Below, one piece after another: positions 17,111 through 24,583 of a DNA stretch of 64,000 bases (position 1 is its first letter; every line of letters starts with the position of its first letter). The stretch lies in assembly GCF_038958875.1 (NCBI RefSeq), contig NZ_CP152407.1:3913501-3977500 (forward strand), in the 5' to 3' direction. The notes under the pieces were generated by a model, which worked only from the letters and a program-made list of their open reading frames with translations, made no database searches and was not told where the DNA came from. Made by a program: the position numbers and the translations under genes. This DNA comes from Acidovorax sp. FHTAMBA. GTDB lineage: Bacteria; Pseudomonadota; Gammaproteobacteria; Burkholderiales; Burkholderiaceae_C.

Positions 17111-20080
17111 TTAGGCGCGTTCCACGTTGCAGATCGTGGTTTTGGTTTCTTGCATCATGGTCACGCTGTCGTAGCCATAGGTGGTAGCGGTATTCACGGC
17201 CTCACCGCGCACCACAGGTGCCGCCCCCTTCGGATAGTGGGCCAGCATGTCCACCCCCTGCCAGTGGCCGGAGAAGTGGAACGGCATCCACACCGTGTCG
17301 GGCGCCACGCGCTCCGTCACCAGTGCCTGCACATTCAGGCGCGCGCCGGTCGGCGAGCTGAGCCAGACGCGTTCGCCGTTGCGAATGCCACGATCCGCCG
17401 CAGTGCGGGGGTTGATTTCGACAAATGACTCCTGCTGCAACTCGGCGAGCCAGGGGTTCGAGCGGGTTTCCTCACCGCCGCCTTCGTACTCGACCAGACG
17501 GCCGGAGCTGAGAATGAGCGGGAATTTCTCGTGCGCCTTGTCGGCCACGTTCTTTTCCTGCACGGTCTTGTACAGCGTGGGCAGGCGCCAGAAGGCTTTC
17601 TTGTCGTCGTGGGTGGGGTACTTGGCCATGAGGTCCGGCCGGGTGCCATACAGCGGCTCGCGGTGCTGCGGAATGGCATCGGGGAAATTCCAGACCACGG
17701 CACGTGCCTTGGCGTTTCCAAAGGGATGGCAGCCATGTTTCATGGCCACACGGATGATCGCACCCGTGGGGTCGGTCTTCCAGTTCTTGCCTTCCGCCTT
17801 GGCCTTCTCGGCGTCGCTCAGGTCGTCCCACCAGCCCAGCTTTTTCAGCAGGACATGATCGAATTCGGGGTAGCCCGTGGTGATTTCACTGCCCAGCGAA
17901 TGCGAGCCATCCTCGGCCAGCAGGTTGACGCCATCCTTTTCCACACCGAAGTTGGCGCGGAAGTTGCCGCCGCCATCCATGACGTGCTTGGAGGTGTCGT
18001 AAAGGTTGGGGGAGCCAGGGTGCTTCAGCTCAGGCGTGCCGTAGCAAGGCCAGGGCAGACCGAAATAATCGCCGCCAAAGTCGTAGCCCGTTTCCTTGTC
18101 CTTGCCGCCCTTGGCCTTGAGGGTCTTCACATCGAACAGATGCATGTTGCGCATGTGCGCCTTCAGGCGCTCGGGGCTCTGACCGGTGTACCCGATCGTC
18201 CAGACGCTCTGGTTGATTTCCCGCAGGATGTCTTCGGGCACGGGCTCGTCCATGCCCTTGACCTTCTGCATCTTGTAGTTCTTGGACAACTCGGCCGCAA
18301 AGCCCAGCTTCTCGGCGAACTGGTGCATGATCATGTGGTCGGAGCGGCTTTCCCACAGCGGCTCGATGACCTTCTCGCGCCACTGCAGCGAGCGGTTCGA
18401 CGCGGTGCAGGAACCGCTGGTCTCGAACTGCGTGGCGGCAGGCAGCAGGTACACCGCGCGGTTGGGGTTCAGGTCCTCGGCCTTGCCAGGCATGGCGGCC
18501 ATGGCGGCGGTGGCCGAGGGGTACGGATCCACCACCACCAGCAGATCGAGCTTGTCCATGGCGCGCTTCATCTCCAGACCACGGGTCTGGGAGTTGGGGG
18601 CATGCCCCCAGAAGAACACGCCGCGCAGGTTGGAGTCCTGGTCGATCAGCTCGTTGTTCTCCAGCACACCGTCAATCCAGCGCGACACGGTGATGCCGCT
18701 CTTGGTCATCATTGCGGGCGATGCGTACTGCTTCTTGATCCACTCGAAGTCCACGCCCCACACATTGGCGAAGTGCTTCCACGAACCTTCGGCTAGGCCG
18801 TAGTAGCCGGGCAGCGAGTCGGGGTTGGGGCCGACGTCCGTGGCGCCCTGCACGTTGTCGTGGCCACGGAAGATGTTGGTGCCGCCACCGGTCTTGCCCA
18901 CATTACCGAGCGCCAGCTGCAGGATGCACGAAGCACGCACCATGGCATTGCCGATGGTGTGCTGGGTCTGGCCCATGCACCAGACAATGGTGCCGGGGTT
19001 GTTGTCATGCAGCATCTTGGCGACCTTGAACATCTGGTCTTCCTTGACACCGCAGGCCTCTTCTACCTTGTCGGGGGTCCATTTGGCCAGCACGTCCTCG
19101 CGCACCTTCTCCATGCCGTAGACGCGGTCGTTGATGTACTTCTTGTCTTCCCAGCCGTTCTTGAAGATGTGGTACAGCAGGCCGAAGAGGAAAGGAATGT
19201 CGGTGCCCGAGCGGATGCGCACATATTCGTCGGCCTTGGCCGCTGTGCGGGTAAAGCGCGGGTCCACCACGATCATCTTGCAGCCGGTTTCCTTGGCGTG
19301 CAGCATGTGCAGCATGGACACCGGATGGGCCTCGGCTGCGTTGGAGCCGATGTACAGAGCGACCTTGCTGTTTTGCATGTCGTTGTACGAATTGGTCATG
19401 GCGCCGTAGCCCCAGGTGTTGGCAACGCCGGCCACCGTGGTGGAGTGGCAGATGCGCGCCTGGTGGTCGCAGTTGTTGGTGCCCCAGAAGCTCACAAACT
19501 TGCGCAGCAGGTAGGCCTGCTCGTTGTTGTGCTTGGAAGACCCCACAAAGTACACGCTGTCGGGACCGCTGGCCTCGCGCAGCTCTTTCATCTTGGCGGT
19601 GATCTCGTTCAGGGCCGTATCCCAGCTGATGCGCTCGTACTTGCCGTTGACGAGCTTCATGGGGTAGCGCAGGCGGTATTCACCGTGGCCGTGTTCGCGC
19701 AGGGCTGCGCCCTTGGCACAGTGCGCACCCAGGTTGATCGGCGAATCGAACACAGGCTCCTGCCGAACCCACACGCCGTTTTCCACGATGGCATCGACTG
19801 CACAACCCACCGAGCAGTGGGTGCAGATGGTGCGGCGCACTTCGAGCTTGCTGTCGCCGACAGCCACCTTTGCGCCTTCGGCAGCATTGGATTTTTTGAC
19901 CAGCGTCAGTTGCGACGCTGCAATACCGACACCAACGCCCAGGCCGGAGCGGCGCAAGAAGGAGCGCCGGTCCATGGTGGGCAAAGCTTGCGACAGGCCG
20001 CGACGCAGGCTGTGCACAAAGGGCGATGCAGACGACGATGCGTTTTGCACCGCGCGGGAGGATTTCTTGGTTAACAACAT
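17111..20080 (-). CDS. fdhA: Formate dehydrogenase alpha subunit, molybdopterin enzyme, Cys type
   Basis: A 989-residue catalytic subunit that oxidises formate to CO2. A twin-arginine signal lies at 36-60 (MDRRSFLRRSG), so the folded enzyme is exported by Tat. The [4Fe-4S] ligands are C86, C89, C93 and C121. The molybdenum ligand is Cys211 (codon TGC, in QARICHSTTVAG) where E. coli FdnG/FdoG use selenocysteine, so no SelB machinery is needed. Molybdopterin-binding blocks follow, and the C-terminal dinucleotide-binding domain ends the protein. The first 35 residues precede the TAT motif; an internal ATG (Met36) is an alternative start. It lies 14 bases after the small TAT-target gene. Confidence 0.94.
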   Translation of the reverse strand: MLLTKKSSRAVQNASSSASPFVHSLRRGLSQALPTMDRRSFLRRSGLGVGVGIAASQLTLVKKSNAAEGAKVAVGDSKLEVRRTICTHCSVGCAVDAIVENGVWVRQEPVFDSPINLGAHCAKGAALREHGHGEYRLRYPMKLVNGKYERISWDTALNEITAKMKELREASGPDSVYFVGSSKHNNEQAYLLRKFVSFWGTNNCDHQARICHSTTVAGVANTWGYGAMTNSYNDMQNSKVALYIGSNAAEAHPVSMLHMLHAKETGCKMIVVDPRFTRTAAKADEYVRIRSGTDIPFLFGLLYHIFKNGWEDKKYINDRVYGMEKVREDVLAKWTPDKVEEACGVKEDQMFKVAKMLHDNNPGTIVWCMGQTQHTIGNAMVRASCILQLALGNVGKTGGGTNIFRGHDNVQGATDVGPNPDSLPGYYGLAEGSWKHFANVWGVDFEWIKKQYASPAMMTKSGITVSRWIDGVLENNELIDQDSNLRGVFFWGHAPNSQTRGLEMKRAMDKLDLLVVVDPYPSATAAMAAMPGKAEDLNPNRAVYLLPAATQFETSGSCTASNRSLQWREKVIEPLWESRSDHMIMHQFAEKLGFAAELSKNYKMQKVKGMDEPVPEDILREINQSVWTIGYTGQSPERLKAHMRNMHLFDVKTLKAKGGKDKETGYDFGGDYFGLPWPCYGTPELKHPGSPNLYDTSKHVMDGGGNFRANFGVEKDGVNLLAEDGSHSLGSEITTGYPEFDHVLLKKLGWWDDLSDAEKAKAEGKNWKTDPTGAIIRVAMKHGCHPFGNAKARAVVWNFPDAIPQHREPLYGTRPDLMAKYPTHDDKKAFWRLPTLYKTVQEKNVADKAHEKFPLILSSGRLVEYEGGGEETRSNPWLAELQQESFVEINPRTAADRGIRNGERVWLSSPTGARLNVQALVTERVAPDTVWMPFHFSGHWQGVDMLAHYPKGAAPVVRGEAVNTATTYGYDSVTMMQETKTTICNVERA

Positions 20081-20094
20081 GGCACGCCCCGCGG

Positions 20095-20304
20095 TCAGAG
20101 TTGGGTGGTCTTGTAGTACTGCTTCACGTGCGCAGACAGGTGGTAGCCACCGCCTTTTTCGGGCGCAACGCGTGCAGGTTCAGACACAACGGCATCTGAA
20201 GGCGCTACATGGGGAAGGGCCACTACGGCTGCTGCTGCAGCCCCTACGGTGGCGGCGCCGGAAAAGAAACTCCGGCGTGATGAATTCGGCTGGCGGTTCT
20301 GCAT
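20095..20304 (-). CDS. Formate dehydrogenase region TAT-target peptide
   Basis: A 69-residue protein with a TAT-like motif (SSRRSFFSG, about 8-16), a hydrophobic Ala/Val stretch, and a short conserved end GGGYHLSAHVKQYYKTTQ. It matches the small TAT-target family found beside formate dehydrogenase operons. No function is established; it could be a subunit or a Tat-dependent assembly partner. It is the first gene after the 147-base promoter region, so it heads the fdhABC operon. Confidence 0.85.
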   Translation of the reverse strand: MQNRQPNSSRRSFFSGAATVGAAAAAVVALPHVAPSDAVVSEPARVAPEKGGGYHLSAHVKQYYKTTQL

Positions 20305-20329
20305 GCTTGTCTCCAGAATGGCTCGCTGC

Positions 20330-20390
20330 TATGAAACGGATTTCATACAGTCTATGTCAATGTGTAAAAGCCTGCAATCGAGCTTTACAC
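20330..20390 (-). promoter_or_regulatory. Candidate control region of the fdh operon with two inverted repeats
   Basis: The 147 bases before the TAT-target gene hold a perfect 7-bp inverted repeat TATGAAA-cgga-TTTCATA (20330-20347) and another, GTGTAAA (20362-20368) with TTTACAC (20384-20390). Between them, on the minus strand, is a TTGACA hexamer (20360-20355), a possible -35 box. No good -10 is found 16-18 bases on, so an activator is plausible. The bound protein is unknown. Confidence 0.45.
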
Positions 20391-20451
20391 CTCCCACTAA
20401 CTCACTCATCTTTTATAGCGTGGATGTACGGGTTTGTGCGGACTGCAGGCG

Positions 20452-21087
20452 TCAGGCCAGCATGTCGAAACCCTGCGACTCCACGTCCATGAAAGCCCGC
20501 GTGAATTGCGCCAAAGCCCCGTAGAACCGGGCTTCAGGATGCGCTTCGAGCGTGTCGCACAACCGCGCAATCCAGGGCTGCAGATGTGTCGTAAAAAAGT
20601 CGCGCTGCGCCGTCAGGTTGCAGACAGCTACGTCATCGCCCGCGATGAGGTAGCGCATCACTTCGCACAGGTACGCCACGTGGTCTTCGGTTTCCGGCAT
20701 GGCATCGTCGCGCGCCAACCCCAGACGGTCCAGATCGGCGCGCAGGCGCGCAAGCGGCTTCTCGTTCAGAAAGCCGCTCAGGTAGTGCGAACCGTACAGG
20801 TACACCTCGGGCTTGCCCACGCCGCCAAACAGACGATCGAATTCCTGTGCGATGGCGGCGTCGCTGTGCGCGCGCGCAGCGCCCACCAGCACCTGCCAGG
20901 GCTCTTGCAAAAATGCGCCGTCTGCCGGAGCCTCGGTGACGGCCACGCGCAGCGCAGCCATCAGTTCTGGGCTGGGCGCGGCGTAGTACAGCTGCGAAAG
21001 CACACCGTAGAGCTCGGCACGCGCGGTCTCCTCGTCCAGTGCGGAGCTGCCAACAGGGGATACCAAAGAAGCAGATGGGGCGCTCAC
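20452..21087 (-). CDS. TorD/DmsD-like chaperone for formate dehydrogenase
   Basis: About 211 residues, all-helical. Features of the TorD family include ELYGVLSQLYYAAPSPELM at the start, YLYGSHYLSGFLNEKPL in the middle and the MPETEDHVAYLCEVMRYL segment, which corresponds to the family's E-x-DH region. Such chaperones hold the TAT-signal-bearing molybdoenzyme until its cofactor is inserted, so the client is very likely FdhA, encoded downstream. I chose the GTG at 21087, which overlaps the stop of the ferredoxin gene (GTGA); the frame extends upstream only in antisense-like sequence. Confidence 0.82.
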   Translation of the reverse strand: MSAPSASLVSPVGSSALDEETARAELYGVLSQLYYAAPSPELMAALRVAVTEAPADGAFLQEPWQVLVGAARAHSDAAIAQEFDRLFGGVGKPEVYLYGSHYLSGFLNEKPLARLRADLDRLGLARDDAMPETEDHVAYLCEVMRYLIAGDDVAVCNLTAQRDFFTTHLQPWIARLCDTLEAHPEARFYGALAQFTRAFMDVESQGFDMLA

Positions 21088-23189
21088 AGGTCTGTCACTT
21101 TCGTTTCGCTTTGGGAGGAATACAGGTCGATCACACGGCAGTCGCTGCACATCTTGAGGCGCTCCAGCGCGTCGCCCTGGAACATCGCGTGGCCCGACAG
21201 CTTGCCCAGCATGGCCTCGATGGCCTTGACGGTGCCAAAGGGCTTGCTGCAGCGCACACAGGCCCAGGGCTTGGCTTCGTTGAGCACACGCAGTTGCGCA
21301 CGCTCTGGCGCCAGCAGCAGGCGCGGCTGCAGGGTGATGGCGTTTTCGGGGCAGGTGGTGGCACACAGGCCGCACTGCACGCAGTTCTTTTCAATGAAGC
21401 GCAGCTGCGGCAGCTGCGGGTTGTCCTGCAGCGCGCTTGCGGGGCAGGCGCTCACGCAGCTCAGGCACAGGGTGCAGCGGTCCTTGTTGACCTCGATGGT
21501 GCCCAGTGGTGAACCCGCAGATGGCAAGGCAATGGCCTCTGGCCGCTCGGTCAGAGGCATCGGCGCCTGCTCGATCAGGTGGTCGAGCGCCATCTCCAGC
21601 GTGCTGCGCTTTTCCTGCGCCACTGCAAAGCGCGCAGCCACGGCCGGGGTCTTCTGGCGTGTCTGACCCAGGGCCTGCAAGGCGGCGTCCAGCTCGGTGG
21701 GGTGCGCCGCGCGCAGCAGCTGCATGTGGGTGCCGGTGTAGCCCAGCCCGCGCAAGATGGCTTGCGCAACATCCATCTGTGCCTGCAGGCCATCGAGGTA
21801 CTGCGGGGCTTCTTCATCGGTGCTCAACACCACTACTTGCGAAGCGCCATAGGCAATGGCACTCAGCCACAGGTCCACACCGGTGCTGGCCGTGTGCCAC
21901 AGCGCCACCGGGATCACATTGGCAGGCACGCCCTGCGCCAGCTTGAGCTGCGCGGCACGGCCCAGCTCTTCCACCAGCGCCTGGCCGCGCTCCTGGCTGT
22001 GCAGCAGCAGCACGGCATCCTTGCCACCTGCGGCGGCGTAGGTGGACAACAAGGTTTTGAGCTTGGTGCCCTGCTCGGTCGTACTGGGGTAGGCATAGGT
22101 CAGCGCGCCGGTGGGGCACACGGTGGTGCAGGCGCCGCAGCCCACGCACAGGTTGGGGTTCACCAAGATCCGCTGGCGGCTCTTGTCGCTGGCAATGGCC
22201 TCGGCCGAGCAGATGTCCACGCAGGCATTGCAGCCCACGGTTTCGTTGCGGCTGTGGGCGCAAAGCTTTTGTTTGTAGACAAAAAACTTGGGCTTTTCGA
22301 ACTCGCCCACCAGCTCGCGCAACCTGAGCAGCGCAAACATGTCGCGCCCATCCCAGCGCAGGTAGCCCTGCGGCAGCGCGTGCTGCAAAAACGTGGGCGT
22401 GGCGGTGGGCGAACGCAGGTCGAGCACCAGGTCAAAGCGCTCGGTCTGCGCCGTGGCGTCGCGGGTGAAGTCGATGGCACCCGCCACCTGGCACACCTTC
22501 ACACAGTCGCGGTGCGAGCTGCAGGCCGCCATGTCGATCTGGTAATCGAGGCCGATGGCGTTCTCGGGGCAGGCTGCCACGCAGGCGTTGCAGCGTGTGC
22601 ACAGGTCCAGGTCAATGGGGTTGTCGGCCTTCCACTGCAGCTCGAACGCGCCCAGCCAGCCGGTAAGGCCCGTAATGCGCCCACCCAGCACCGGGTAGCG
22701 CCGCGCCTGCGTACCACCCGCATTGCCGGGGCCTTGGGTGAACAGGGTCACATCCAGCACATCCGACACCAGGGCGGCAGCCTGTTCGGCCTGGTCGAGC
22801 GGGCCGATGATGAGCAAGCGGCCCGTGCTCTTGTAAGTGACCGTGGGCACGGGCGGTGGATCAGGCAGGCGGGCGGCGGCCAGCAGCGCGGCGATCTTGG
22901 GGCTGGCCTTGGCGGCATCGCGGCTCCAGCCACCGGTTTCGCGGATGTTCACAAACCGTATGGGGGACACCGCGCCTTCGGTCTGCTGGCCCAGGTCGCC
23001 AAACAGGCGCTGCTCCTGCGTGCAGGCCACCACCACGTCGTCGCCCGACTGAATGGCTTTTTGGTATGCCCCCGCGTCGCGCCGGCACAAGGTGGAATGA
23101 AGGGTCAGGTCTTCATGCAGCGCCGCGCCCAACGCCTTGGCGTTGAGGGGCATCGTCTGGTTGCAGTCGCAGATGAGCGTGGTGGTCAT
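21084..23189 (-). CDS. Large multi-cluster ferredoxin of the formate dehydrogenase maturation operon
   Basis: A 701-residue protein with at least five cysteine-rich blocks: CTRCNACVAACPE, CAHSRNETVGCNACVDIC, CVGCGACTTVCPT, CTLCLSCVSACPA and CVQCGLCATTCPE. In addition there are CSSHRDCVKVC, CVRCS and CSDCR. These could carry several [4Fe-4S] clusters and one Zn or Fe site. Segments between them look like a Rossmann-like or HdrA-like scaffold (GRLLIIGPLDQAEQAAAL). Relatives occur beside DUF3305 and DUF3306 in Burkholderiales formate dehydrogenase loci, but no activity is known. Electron supply for cofactor maturation or an additional electron outlet are both possible. No signal peptide is seen, so it is cytoplasmic. 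Confidence 0.82.
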   Translation of the reverse strand: MTTTLICDCNQTMPLNAKALGAALHEDLTLHSTLCRRDAGAYQKAIQSGDDVVVACTQEQRLFGDLGQQTEGAVSPIRFVNIRETGGWSRDAAKASPKIAALLAAARLPDPPPVPTVTYKSTGRLLIIGPLDQAEQAAALVSDVLDVTLFTQGPGNAGGTQARRYPVLGGRITGLTGWLGAFELQWKADNPIDLDLCTRCNACVAACPENAIGLDYQIDMAACSSHRDCVKVCQVAGAIDFTRDATAQTERFDLVLDLRSPTATPTFLQHALPQGYLRWDGRDMFALLRLRELVGEFEKPKFFVYKQKLCAHSRNETVGCNACVDICSAEAIASDKSRQRILVNPNLCVGCGACTTVCPTGALTYAYPSTTEQGTKLKTLLSTYAAAGGKDAVLLLHSQERGQALVEELGRAAQLKLAQGVPANVIPVALWHTASTGVDLWLSAIAYGASQVVVLSTDEEAPQYLDGLQAQMDVAQAILRGLGYTGTHMQLLRAAHPTELDAALQALGQTRQKTPAVAARFAVAQEKRSTLEMALDHLIEQAPMPLTERPEAIALPSAGSPLGTIEVNKDRCTLCLSCVSACPASALQDNPQLPQLRFIEKNCVQCGLCATTCPENAITLQPRLLLAPERAQLRVLNEAKPWACVRCSKPFGTVKAIEAMLGKLSGHAMFQGDALERLKMCSDCRVIDLYSSQSETKVTDL

Positions 23190-23874
23190 TTTCAATGTGG
23201 CTGGCTGGGATGGCCATCGCGCCCTCATCGGGCCGCGTGACCACCTCACGCTCGCTGGAGGGGTCGCTAGGAATAGCGTTGCATACCCCGGACTGTGCCA
23301 CGTCCTGCGGCGCTGCACCCTCGGCATCATCCCGAGTCTGAGCAACCGCTGGGGCTATTGGGTCCGGTTCCGTTTCTGTCGATGCTGCGGCAGACTGGGT
23401 CACGGGCAACGGATCTGCCGTCTTTTCATGGTCGAAAAAGCCCATCGCATGCGCACTGGCCATTTTGCGCAGCATGCCCTCGGGCAAAGGGTCGGGCTGG
23501 GTGTAGTCGCCCACGTAGATATCCAGGCCATCCATCACGTTGAAGTGCGGATCGGCAAACAGCTTTTTCATCGCCAGGTTGCGCACTTCGGGCGATACAT
23601 CGCGCGCCACAAAGGCTTTGAAGTCTGACGCGGGCGTGAGCGCCTGGGCATCGGCCAGCGTGGGCGGCGGCGGGGCTTCGGCGGCGGGAGCAGCGCTTTT
23701 TGCTGCGCCAGGGGCTGCTCCGGCAGCCACAACGGACGCCGACTGCGGTGCCAAAGCAACGGCTGAAGGCACCGAGGGCACGGACGGCGCGGGTGGCGGC
23801 GGCTCCTCCAGCGGTTTGCCCTCGCGCACCTCCTGCTTGCGGCGCGACCAGCGGCCAAAAAACCCGTCAGCCAT
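23113..23874 (-). CDS. DUF3306 domain protein
   Basis: A 253-residue protein with the DUF3306 start GFFGRWSRRKQEVREGKPLEE, a low-complexity Ala/Pro linker (about 25-70), the conserved core TPASDFKAFVARDVSPEVRN and FADPHFNVMDGLDIYVGDY, and an acidic, variable C-terminus. No function is known. The family co-occurs with formate dehydrogenase maturation genes. Its 3' end overlaps the start of the ferredoxin gene by 77 bases in another frame, unusually long for an operon; the last 25 residues may be unimportant. It overlaps the DUF3305 gene by 8 bases upstream. Confidence 0.8.
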   Translation of the reverse strand: MADGFFGRWSRRKQEVREGKPLEEPPPPAPSVPSVPSAVALAPQSASVVAAGAAPGAAKSAAPAAEAPPPPTLADAQALTPASDFKAFVARDVSPEVRNLAMKKLFADPHFNVMDGLDIYVGDYTQPDPLPEGMLRKMASAHAMGFFDHEKTADPLPVTQSAAASTETEPDPIAPAVAQTRDDAEGAAPQDVAQSGVCNAIPSDPSSEREVVTRPDEGAMAIPASHIENDHHAHLRLQPDDAPQRQGVGRGAA

Positions 23875-24418
23875 GGCCTCCCCCTCCACCCCGGATTTTT
23901 TCAGTGGACACCGACGCGGGGTTGCCAAACCGGTCCTGCAGCGTGCGGAAGCTGTCGGGACGCTTACGGCGCTTGGGTTCGGGCTGGTAGTGCTCGGCTA
24001 CAAAGGCGCGCATTGCCTCCACCACCTCGGGCGCCGCAGGCACCTGCTCGACCGTTTCCTGCGCGTCCAGCCACCGGCCCGCGTCGTGGTAGCTCAGGCT
24101 TACCGCCACGGGGCGTGCCAGGGGAATAGCCCCGGTGCCCGTGTCTTCATCACGGCGCCACATCACAAACCAGCAGGGTGCGGGCGAGGTGAGGTTCAGG
24201 TGGTAGCCCTCGGCATCGTCGCGGAACAGCTCTACGCGAAAGCCGGGGAACAGCCAGCGCTGCTCGCGCTCGTCCTGGATCAGCGGCCGGGGTTCGGTGC
24301 CGAAGGCGGGTTCATGGACCACCACCTCGGCCAGCGACCAGCGCCAGGGCTGCCAGCGGTTGTCGATGTGCTCGCACCGCATGATCACGGCAACGTCGGT
24401 GTAGGGGCGCTCAGTCAT
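23867..24418 (-). CDS. DUF3305 domain protein
   Basis: A 183-residue DUF3305 protein: RPYTDVAVIMRCEHIDNRWQ, WSLAEVVVHEP, FRVELFRDDAEGYHLNL and PCWFVMWR are the recognisable strands of a small beta-rich domain. A lysine/arginine-rich tail follows (PEPKRRKRPDSFRTLQDRFG). It is the first gene of the maturation operon and overlaps the next one by 8 bases. The name only reflects co-occurrence with formate dehydrogenase; its activity is unknown. The ATG at 24418 fits the domain start; the frame upstream to 24529 is probably not translated. Confidence 0.8.
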   Translation of the reverse strand: MTERPYTDVAVIMRCEHIDNRWQPWRWSLAEVVVHEPAFGTEPRPLIQDEREQRWLFPGFRVELFRDDAEGYHLNLTSPAPCWFVMWRRDEDTGTGAIPLARPVAVSLSYHDAGRWLDAQETVEQVPAAPEVVEAMRAFVAEHYQPEPKRRKRPDSFRTLQDRFGNPASVSTEKIRGGGGGHG

Positions 24419-24518
24419 GGGCACAGACTTTACCCGCGACGGCCCGCCTCGGGGAAAGCCCGCCCCTACATCCGACATGCCAGCCAGGTGACTCCGTGAG
24501 CAGCAAGCCTTGCGCCCT

Positions 24519-24545
24519 GGCTTCGACAAGCTCAGCCCGAACGGC
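24519..24545. repeat. Short dispersed repeat of the TTCGACAAGCTCAGCCCGAAC type
   Basis: A sequence GGCTTCGACAAGCTCAGC followed by CCGAACGGC, a motif that I know as a widespread short repeat in proteobacterial genomes. It lies 39 bases downstream of the fdsA stop, between the two formate dehydrogenase units. Only one copy is present in this window. Confidence 0.5.
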
Positions 24546-24583
24546 TTTTTGACTGTCAGCCGCCGAACGCCTGCAGGCCAATC

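Noticed and set aside
17111..20080. Selenocysteine in the formate dehydrogenases
   Set aside because: The codons at the molybdenum ligand positions are TGC (fdhA) and TGT (fdsA), both cysteine, and neither gene contains an internal TGA.
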